DNA of 8,755 nt from Phycisphaera mikurensis NBRC 102666. Its GTDB lineage: Bacteria; Planctomycetota; Phycisphaerae; Phycisphaerales; SM1A02. This document shows positions 1 to 5,666 of the stretch, piece after piece (positions within the stretch are counted from its first letter, which is position 1; each line of letters starts with the position of its first letter). Location: assembly GCA_945870475.1 (NCBI GenBank), contig CAMBSR010000089.1, forward strand, positions 1-8,755, in the 5' to 3' direction. A program made the translations under genes and the position numbers. The notes beneath the pieces are model-generated. The model was not told where the DNA came from and did not search any database. It saw nothing but the letters and a program-made list of their open reading frames with translations.

Positions 1-485
1 CGGCCAGCGCCTCCACGGGCAACGCGGACTCCACCACCTCGTTCCTGCGCGGCAAGTCGCTCGGGCCCTACATCGAGGTCAAGGCCGAGAGCGAGCTCGG
101 CGCGGTCTCGCAGATCAACGCCGGCGTCCCCATCGCCGTGAAGACCAACGATGCCGGTTACTTCGACAGCGCGCCGAAGTGCCTCCTGGATTACTTCGGC
201 AAGCCGATCGTCTTCTACCGACGCGGGTACCTCAACGGCGACCCGCGCAGCACCGACCGTTCGTGGTCGCTCGCTGACGTGGTGGCGCTTCGTCCGCAGC
301 GCTTCAACCCGGGCGAGGACGTCGACGCCATGCCGGACGCGCAGGGTGACACCAGCGCCAGCCGCGCGGCGCTTGCCGCGGAGTACGGGCTCTTCTCCTC
401 GGGCCCGGACCAGAACTGGAACCCGACCACGCGCGCCGATGCCGCTGGCTTCAACGAGGACAACATCGTGAGGTTCGGCCCGTGA
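1..485 (+). CDS. GspG-like pseudopilin, C-terminal part (5' end outside window)
   Basis: The reading frame is already open at base 3 and gives 160 residues before the TGA at 483-485; an internal ATG or GTG start is unlikely because the frame is open and protein-like from the edge. The prepilin leader and N-terminal helix, if present, lie upstream of the window, so family assignment rests on the C-terminal domain. It has a Leu-Leu-Asp-Tyr-Phe-Gly-Lys-Pro-Ile stretch (visible residues 61-69), which matches the D-x-W/F-G-x-P-I/V core strand of GspG-type pseudopilins, and an S-S-G-P-D motif (132-136) followed by a terminal N-E-D-N-I-V-R-F-G-P, the usual GspG ending. The next gene has the same two landmarks, suggesting tandem paralogues. 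One Cys (residue 60) is visible. In T2SS, GspG is the major subunit of the periplasmic pseudopilus; that role here is inference. It overlaps or abuts the next gene, implying coupled translation. Confidence 0.72.
   Translation, partial: ASASTGNADSTTSFLRGKSLGPYIEVKAESELGAVSQINAGVPIAVKTNDAGYFDSAPKCLLDYFGKPIVFYRRGYLNGDPRSTDRSWSLADVVALRPQRFNPGEDVDAMPDAQGDTSASRAALAAEYGLFSSGPDQNWNPTTRADAAGFNEDNIVRFGP
469..474 (+). promoter_or_regulatory. Possible ribosome binding site for the second pseudopilin gene
   Basis: TGAGGT lies inside the end of the upstream gene. It is 7 bases before the GTG at 482 and 10 bases before the ATG at 485. The match is partial, and it slightly favours the GTG start. Re-initiation after the overlapping stop codon may matter more than this site. 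Confidence 0.35.
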
Positions 486-1366
486 TGCCGAGCCGCCCCA
501 GCCTCCATGACGCACATCCCGCGCCGGCACGCGCGCGGGGCAGGGCATCGATTGGCCGGGGCTTCACGCTCCTCGAGATCATGATCGTGATGGGCGTGAT
601 CCTGATCCTCACGTCGCTCGTCCTGGGCGTGGGCTCCGCGCTCCTCAAGCGCGCCGAGCGCTCGCAGGTGGAGAGCGCCATGAGCATCATGGAGAGCGCC
701 TTCAGCGAGTGGGAGGCCCAGACCGGCCGTCCCATGACCTACAACGGGGCGTTCAACTCGCTGACGAACCCCACCACCGAAGTCTTCCCGTCGGGCGCCA
801 CCATCGAGGCGTTCGACGTCCGCGAGCCGCCTGCCACGCCGGCACCGACCGCACCGAACAACGCCGGCAACCGCCTGATCTTCACCCGCGCCCGCGGCGC
901 CGGGATCTATGCCCTCAACCTCCTTTCGCAGATCGAGACGATCCGTCCGATGCTCGCGGGCATTCCCGTGAGCCTGCTGCGTCCGGAGTCGAGCCTCTCC
1001 AACTACCCGGCGGCGAACATCAATTCCGGCGGCATCCTGTACACCCCCTCGTCGCGTTCGACTGCGGGAACAGGCTCGACCCGCTCCGAGCTGCTCGATA
1101 CCTGGGGCGGCCGCGTGGCTTTCGTGTTCCCGGGCCGGGCCTTCCGGTACGGGGTCGATACCGGCCTGCCCGACGCGGACGGAACCGTGCGAACTCCTGC
1201 GGAAAACATCCTGGGGGTCTGCACCAACCGCCGTATATGCCTGGTGTCGGCGGGCCCCGACGGCCTCTTCGGCGTGAGCGGCGAGGTGACTCCCGACACC
1301 GCCGTCGTCCGTTCGGCCGCTTCCGCCGACAACATCTACCTGTACGAACTGGACCCGCCGGACTGA
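482..1366 (+). CDS. GspG-like prepilin-type protein (type II secretion pseudopilin family)
   Basis: This is a probable pseudopilin, anchored in the inner membrane and processed by a prepilin peptidase. A 27-residue basic leader ends in R-G, followed by F-T-L-L-E-I-M-I-V-M; predicted cleavage is Gly27/Phe28 and Glu32 is the conserved Glu+5. A hydrophobic helix (about 28-50) runs into an amphipathic helix (to about 75). The C-terminal domain has L-L-D-T-W-G (204-209), D-A-D-G (231-234), and S-A-G-P-D-G (256-261) before an A-D-N-I-Y-L-Y ending, all GspG-like. D231/D233 could contribute to a calcium site, as known in GspG, but this is not shown. C247 and C253 could form a disulfide. At 294-295 residues it is about twice a normal GspG; the extra part is mainly between the helix and the D-T-W-G core. 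The start is GTG 482 (4-base overlap, GTGA) or ATG 485 (1-base overlap, TGATG); the product differs by one residue. The next gene begins 5 bases downstream. Confidence 0.88.
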   Translation: MMPSRPSLHDAHPAPARARGRASIGRGFTLLEIMIVMGVILILTSLVLGVGSALLKRAERSQVESAMSIMESAFSEWEAQTGRPMTYNGAFNSLTNPTTEVFPSGATIEAFDVREPPATPAPTAPNNAGNRLIFTRARGAGIYALNLLSQIETIRPMLAGIPVSLLRPESSLSNYPAANINSGGILYTPSSRSTAGTGSTRSELLDTWGGRVAFVFPGRAFRYGVDTGLPDADGTVRTPAENILGVCTNRRICLVSAGPDGLFGVSGEVTPDTAVVRSAASADNIYLYELDPPD

Positions 1367-1371
1367 TCCGG

Positions 1372-2397
1372 ATGAACCGCACCAACGCCCATCCTCGCGC
1401 TGCACGCCGCGCCTTCACGCTCCTGGAGCTGCTGGTGGTGATGGGCATCCTGCTGGTGCTGGCGACCCTGACGGTCATCAGCGTGGGCAAGGTGACGCGC
1501 GATGCCAAGCTCGCCAACGCCACCAACACGGTGGTGGCCGCGCTGGGCACGGCGCGTGCGATTGCCATCCGCGACAACGCATATGTGATGGTGACCTTCC
1601 GCGTGGCGCCCGACCGCCGCGCCAAGGCACTCCCGCGCGAGCCGCAGGTCATCCAGGTGGTGACGGCGCGGTGGACGGGGGAGGTGGTCACCGCCAACAC
1701 GCCGCTCCCGAGCCCGAACCCGACCGGTGCTGAGCTGATGGTGGACGATGTCTTTGCCGACCGGTTCCTTCCCGTGCCCGGCGTGCCGTCGCGAGACCTT
1801 CCGGCGGGCATCCTGGTGGGGGGGCCGGCCTTCGGCTTCGTGACGGACGCCGCGGTGGGAACCAACGACCGCCAGTGGCGCACGCAGCCGCGCTTCGCCG
1901 GCACCGCCAACCTCTCCGTGACGCCGCCGACCTACACGCCGGACCTCGCGAAGACCGAGCTCGGCTGGTCGATCGGCGTCCTCTTCGGCCCCAACGGCCG
2001 TGCACTCTCGCGCAATCCCGAGCAGGTGCTGGAAGTCGTCACGGCGTCCTCCGGCAACCAGAACGCGTACGTGAAGTCATTCGTGGATTACGACGGCAAC
2101 GGCTTCCCGCGCCGAGGCATCACCAACGTCTACGGCAACGGCCCGAACAACGTCGACTTCTTCATCTACGACGAGCCCACCGACGAGCCGCTGGTGGACT
2201 ACGTGCCGTACCTCGCCGTCTTCAACGATGCCGAGGCGCGCGAGCGGTTCACGCCCTCCACCTGGAAGGGCACGAACATCGGCGGCAACGGCAACCCGCC
2301 GCCGCGCATCCGCGACCAGTCGCTCTTCATCGAGGAGCAGGCCGACCGCATCACCTTCAACCGCTACACCGGCGTGCCGGGGATCATCTCCAAGTGA
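1372..2397 (+). CDS. GspH/FimT-like minor pseudopilin, enlarged
   Basis: I chose ATG 1372 because it gives a 14-residue basic leader ending R-R-A, followed by F-T-L-L-E-L-L-V-V-M. Upstream codons in this frame merely shadow the preceding gene. Predicted cleavage is Ala14/Phe15, with Glu19 as Glu+5. The hydrophobic helix covers about 15-35. The GspH/FimT hallmark follows it: A-L-G-T-A-R-A-I-A-I-R-D-N-A-Y-V (57-72) leading into a beta strand ending V-T-F (74-76), the L-x-x-A-R-x-x-A-I-x-x-N-x-x-V-x-V pattern of the family. Another family-like stretch is F-G-P-N-G-R-A-L. The protein is 341 residues, about twice a usual GspH; the extra sequence is Gly/Asn/Pro-rich, including a D-Y-D-G-N-G acidic turn and an acidic C-terminal third. 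In T2SS, GspH is a minor pseudopilin; the role here is inferred from family and gene order. No convincing Shine-Dalgarno sequence precedes it, so coupling to the upstream gene is likely. Confidence 0.87.
   Translation: MNRTNAHPRAARRAFTLLELLVVMGILLVLATLTVISVGKVTRDAKLANATNTVVAALGTARAIAIRDNAYVMVTFRVAPDRRAKALPREPQVIQVVTARWTGEVVTANTPLPSPNPTGAELMVDDVFADRFLPVPGVPSRDLPAGILVGGPAFGFVTDAAVGTNDRQWRTQPRFAGTANLSVTPPTYTPDLAKTELGWSIGVLFGPNGRALSRNPEQVLEVVTASSGNQNAYVKSFVDYDGNGFPRRGITNVYGNGPNNVDFFIYDEPTDEPLVDYVPYLAVFNDAEARERFTPSTWKGTNIGGNGNPPPRIRDQSLFIEEQADRITFNRYTGVPGIISK
2379..2383 (+). promoter_or_regulatory. Ribosome binding site supporting the GTG 2394 start
   Basis: GGGGA sits within the end of the upstream gene, 10 bases before GTG 2394. 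It is too far (19 bases) from the alternative GTG at 2403, so it helps choose the earlier start, which also creates a 4-base overlap with the upstream stop. Confidence 0.4.
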
Positions 2398-3644
2398 CGA
2401 ACGTGCGTACCAACCTGCGTGCGTTCTCCCTCATCGAGCTCCTGCTCTCGGTGTTCATCCTGGCGATCGGGATCATCTCGGTCTCCGCGCTGTTCCCCGC
2501 GGGCATCGCGCAGCAGGCCCAGACGGCGGACGACCAGCTTGGGCCGGTGGTGGCGGAGCAGGCGCTGGGGCTCCTGCGCAGCCGCGTCTCGCCCGAGGAC
2601 TTCGGTACGTTCGAGGAGTTCGGCATCACGAACGTGCTGGCGCAGTCGATCCAGAACGGCAACTCGAGCTACGTCTTCCGCCCGTGCGCGGGTGACTGGA
2701 GCTGGATCCGTCCGGGCGTCATCCGCAGCAACCAGACGGGCACGGCCTTCGACGACGTCGGCGCCATCGACCTCTTCGCCACGCTGGCGCAGAACCAGTC
2801 CGGTGCCACGCAGGAATTCTGCGAGTTCCCCAACGGCGTCCAGGGCTCCTCCGGCGTGCGGTTCTACGGTGCGCCCTACAACACGTCGCGCACCTCGCTG
2901 GCGCCGCCCATCATCGTCACCCAGCGCGAGCGCTGGTGGCCGTCGGTGCCGGACGGCGCGCCCATCACCACGCCGCCCACCTATTCCTGGGACTGCATGT
3001 TCCGCCGCCACGGCGGCCGCGTCCAGGTGGCCATCTTCGTCTACCGCATCATCGGCGTGGGTGGCGCGGTGAAGAACTACGTGTCGCCCTCGAACGGCAA
3101 CCCGTCGTACCCGACCACCCTGGCCGACGGCAACGCGAGCCTGCCTCCCGTGCCCTACCGCCGCGTGCCGATCTCGACCGCGGGCAGCGGGCAGGGCACC
3201 ACGGGCCCGATCCTCGGACTGCAGGTCAGGAGCGGCTGGGAACAGCCGTCGAACCTCTCCCTGACCACGCAGGGGCCGTACAGCACCGGCATGTTCGCCG
3301 CCACGCAGGGGCTCTCCGCCACCGACATGAGCGCGGCCTCCATTCCCAAGGTGAGCGTGCAGTGGCAGCAGCCCGGGCAGTGGATCATCGACAACAACGG
3401 CAACGTGCACCGCGTGGCGCAGGGCCGTCGCAACGCGAGCGATCCCATCCAGGTGCGCATGAGTGCGCCGGTCCCGCGCGTTCCGTCCGCGCAGGTCTTC
3501 GATGACTACGAGCTGCAGCCCGCCGCGGCGAGCACCACGGATCCCGTGCCGCAGGGCGTCCGCACGCTCCATTACGTGCCCACCATCATCGATGCCAACG
3601 GCACCCAGCTCTTGGCTGTCTACGCCACGGTGAGGGAACTCTGA
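2394..3644 (+). CDS. GspI/PilV-like minor pseudopilin, enlarged
   Basis: The leader M-T-N-V-R-T-N-L-R-A is followed by F-S-L-I-E-L-L-L-S-V-F-I-L-A-I-G-I. Predicted cleavage is Ala10/Phe11, with Glu15 as Glu+5. The F-S-L-I-E start and the I-L-A-I-G-I-I helix are typical of GspI and PilV. After the helix, an A-x-x-Q-A-L-G-L-L-R-S-R segment resembles the alpha helix of that family. The total of 416 residues is far above the usual 110-180 for GspI/PilV. A Y-S-W-D-C segment (about 197-201) followed by a V-x-V-A-I-F-V-Y-R strand looks like a conserved core element. The rest is Gly/Ser/Thr/Pro/Asn-rich and ends in beta-type sequence. Three Cys are visible in the exported part. The start is GTG 2394 (GTGA overlap with the previous stop); GTG 2403 is an alternative giving a 7-residue leader. 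In T2SS, GspI is the hub of the I-J-K tip complex; that role is inferred from family and order. The next gene follows after 2 bases. Confidence 0.87.
   Translation: MTNVRTNLRAFSLIELLLSVFILAIGIISVSALFPAGIAQQAQTADDQLGPVVAEQALGLLRSRVSPEDFGTFEEFGITNVLAQSIQNGNSSYVFRPCAGDWSWIRPGVIRSNQTGTAFDDVGAIDLFATLAQNQSGATQEFCEFPNGVQGSSGVRFYGAPYNTSRTSLAPPIIVTQRERWWPSVPDGAPITTPPTYSWDCMFRRHGGRVQVAIFVYRIIGVGGAVKNYVSPSNGNPSYPTTLADGNASLPPVPYRRVPISTAGSGQGTTGPILGLQVRSGWEQPSNLSLTTQGPYSTGMFAATQGLSATDMSAASIPKVSVQWQQPGQWIIDNNGNVHRVAQGRRNASDPIQVRMSAPVPRVPSAQVFDDYELQPAAASTTDPVPQGVRTLHYVPTIIDANGTQLLAVYATVREL
3632..3637 (+). promoter_or_regulatory. Ribosome binding site of the GspJ-like gene
   Basis: GAGGGA lies 9 bases before ATG 3647, inside the last codons of the upstream gene. 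It is a good Shine-Dalgarno match and supports ATG 3647 as the start. Confidence 0.55.
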
Positions 3645-3646
3645 CC

Positions 3647-5638
3647 ATGCGCCGTGCCTTCACCGTCGTCGAGCTCCTGGTGGCGGTCGTGGTGCTGCTG
3701 GCCGTGATCATCGCCACCAGCAAGATCTTCAACACCGCCAGCAAGGTGAGTTCCACCGGCGAGGCCAACGCCGACGTCCTGCAGCAGGGCACCATCATCG
3801 AGGAGCAGCTGCGCCGCGACCTGGAGCGCATCAGCCGCGACGGCTACATGGCCATCCACTGCACGGTGGTGGCCAACAACGTCAACCAGTTGATCTCCGG
3901 CGCCACGGCACCGCTCCTGAACCCGCAGCTGGCGGCCGATGCCATCCTGCGCTGCGACCAGATCGTGTTCTTCACCGCAGGCACCGAGACCTCCGCGCGC
4001 TGGGCCGGCCCCGGCGACCTGGTGACCAGCGGCGGCGGCCAGCAGTCCCGTGCCACGCGCGTCTACTACGGCCACGGCGTGCAGTTTCCCAGCTTGCCGA
4101 ACGACCCCACGAGCAACCCGCCCGGATCGAATCCCAACTCCGCGGTGAAGCCGATCATCACCGGCGTGACGCCGGCACCGTCGGGCGGTCTACCGGCGCA
4201 GATCACGCCGTGGACCTGGTTCAACCCGCTCACCACGCAGCTCGGCTGGCGATACGCCACCAGCACGCAGACCTCCGGCCCGCGCGTCCTGGCGAATCAG
4301 CCCGAGGCGCGCCAGTGGGTGCTGGCTCGCAAGGCCGTGCTTCTTGCTGACGATGGTGGACGTCCGATCTATTACCCCGAGCCCGGAAGCCTGACCGTGG
4401 CGGCGACGCAGGGTGCCAGCTCGGCCACCTCCATCTATGGCGATCGCAGCTACGCCACGCCGTCCGGCACCGATGCCAACTCCTACTACCAGGAGTTCAG
4501 GGACCGCAATTACATCCCACTCAGCGCGAACGTCATTCCCAGCCCCTCGATCCAGTCTGGCTGGGTGGACATCGCGGCCAGTGACCTGGACAAGGTTCGT
4601 CGCGCCATCTCGCCCACGATGCGCCTTGCGACGCCGCTGCAGCTGGGCGGCAACCCGTACCTGACCTCGCTGTCGACGCCGTTCACCACCCCGGGCGTTG
4701 CTTCGGCACCGCTCTCGTGGCCCACGGGCGGCGGTGCACCGGTGTGGCCGAGCGCCACGGGCGTGACGGCGGTCGGTGGCAACATGCCGTCCCCGGCGGC
4801 GGTTGGCGGCTTCAGCACGCAGCGCGACCGCGTCATGCGCGGCACCTTCGGCGTGCCGGCGGCGTCTGCCATCCCCACCGGATACGGACTCCTCGGTTGG
4901 CCGCGCTCGGAGAAGGGCATCGGCAACACGGACCGCAAGAGCGAGATGCTGATGTCGCCGACGCTCGTCACCAACTGCAGCTCGTTCCAGGTGGACTGGA
5001 CCTGGGAGCCGCTCACCGGGCGGCAGACCGACGCATCGGGTGCCCTCGTCCCGGCGTGCGCGCGCCTCACGATCGGCGGCGCGCCGACCTACGCGGTCAC
5101 TTCCACGCCATCCACCATCCTGCGTGGCTACGAGCCGTTCGCCGCCACGCCGTGGGCCGCCACCAGCGAAGACCCTTCCCAGACCGTCCGTCCGCAGCCC
5201 TGGTTCGGATTCCCTGACGTTGGCGGCGGGATCACCATCCCGGCCTCGCAGCAGCTCGGGGTCACCCTTGCACAGGACCTGGCGGTGATGCCGGACGTCG
5301 CCCACGGCTCCTCGGGCACCGACCGCACCAACTTCCACATGCGCGCCGTGGCGCAGGCCGTCGAGGGCGTTGCCGGTGCGGCCGCCAACTCGCCGGCCGC
5401 GGTGTCCGCGCCGTACGGCGCGGGCGTCCCCATCCGTACCTACACCGCGGTCTTCGGCTTCAACCAGGACGAGGCCTACACGGTCACGCCGGACGGCTTC
5501 GTGGTGGCGCGCGACGACTACACCCCCTGGCCGACGCAGATCCGCGTCACCTGCACAGTCCACGACCCGCGCCTGGTCCTCGACCGCGGTCGCGACTTCC
5601 AGTTCGTGCTCGACGTACCCAAGCGTCGCAAGGACTGA
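3647..5638 (+). CDS. GspJ-like minor pseudopilin, strongly enlarged (663 residues)
   Basis: A very short leader, M-R-R-A, precedes F-T-V-V-E-L-L-V-A-V-V-V-L-L-A-V. Predicted cleavage is Ala4/Phe5, with Glu9 as Glu+5. The hydrophobic helix covers about 5-27. It is followed by an amphipathic segment with Q-L-R-R-D-L-E-R-I (54-62), matching the L-x-R-D-L motif of GspJ/PulJ. The C-terminus has P-T-Q-I-R-V-T-C-T-V-H-D (629-641... region) followed by F-Q-F-V-L-D-V-P, the usual GspJ ending in which a P-x-x-V/I-R-V-T strand precedes the last strands. An S-S-F-Q-V-D-W-T-W-E segment fits another GspJ core strand. Between these landmarks lie some 400 residues rich in Gly, Ser, Thr, Ala and Pro, without motifs I recognise, so normal GspJ (about 200 residues) appears to be interrupted by large insertions. 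Several Cys are present in the exported part. In T2SS, GspJ belongs to the I-J-K tip complex. The frame is intact, with no sign of frameshift. Confidence 0.85.
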   Translation: MRRAFTVVELLVAVVVLLAVIIATSKIFNTASKVSSTGEANADVLQQGTIIEEQLRRDLERISRDGYMAIHCTVVANNVNQLISGATAPLLNPQLAADAILRCDQIVFFTAGTETSARWAGPGDLVTSGGGQQSRATRVYYGHGVQFPSLPNDPTSNPPGSNPNSAVKPIITGVTPAPSGGLPAQITPWTWFNPLTTQLGWRYATSTQTSGPRVLANQPEARQWVLARKAVLLADDGGRPIYYPEPGSLTVAATQGASSATSIYGDRSYATPSGTDANSYYQEFRDRNYIPLSANVIPSPSIQSGWVDIAASDLDKVRRAISPTMRLATPLQLGGNPYLTSLSTPFTTPGVASAPLSWPTGGGAPVWPSATGVTAVGGNMPSPAAVGGFSTQRDRVMRGTFGVPAASAIPTGYGLLGWPRSEKGIGNTDRKSEMLMSPTLVTNCSSFQVDWTWEPLTGRQTDASGALVPACARLTIGGAPTYAVTSTPSTILRGYEPFAATPWAATSEDPSQTVRPQPWFGFPDVGGGITIPASQQLGVTLAQDLAVMPDVAHGSSGTDRTNFHMRAVAQAVEGVAGAAANSPAAVSAPYGAGVPIRTYTAVFGFNQDEAYTVTPDGFVVARDDYTPWPTQIRVTCTVHDPRLVLDRGRDFQFVLDVPKRRKD

Positions 5639-5666
5639 CCGTACACCGTTCGAGCGAAGGAACCCC
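5639..5666 (+). other. 28-base intergenic gap
   Basis: This is the longest non-coding stretch in the window. It contains the ribosome binding site of the next gene and no visible terminator hairpin or promoter, so transcription probably continues through it. Confidence 0.6.
5656..5661 (+). promoter_or_regulatory. Ribosome binding site of the giant GspK/PilX-like gene
   Basis: GAAGGA is 5 bases before GTG 5667. The good match and spacing support the GTG as the true start, and it is the only gene in the window with its own site in non-coding sequence. Confidence 0.65.

Noticed and set aside
709..1371. N-terminal extension of the GspH-like frame upstream of ATG 1372
   Set aside because: This part is Arg/His/Pro-rich shadow of the preceding gene, and the prepilin leader must lie close to the start, which fits ATG 1372.
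215..1405. Long minus-strand open frame of 396 codons opposite the first three genes
   Set aside because: It is opposite well-supported prepilin genes, its translation is Arg/Gly/His-rich and without motifs, and such antisense frames are expected in GC-rich DNA.
1875..2393. N-terminal extension of the GspI-like frame upstream of GTG 2394
   Set aside because: It overlaps the GspH-like gene in another frame, has shadow composition, and would bury the prepilin cleavage site deep inside the protein.
5639..5666. Terminator or promoter between the GspJ-like and GspK-like genes
   Set aside because: The gap is only 28 bases, has no stable hairpin with a T run and no recognisable promoter boxes.
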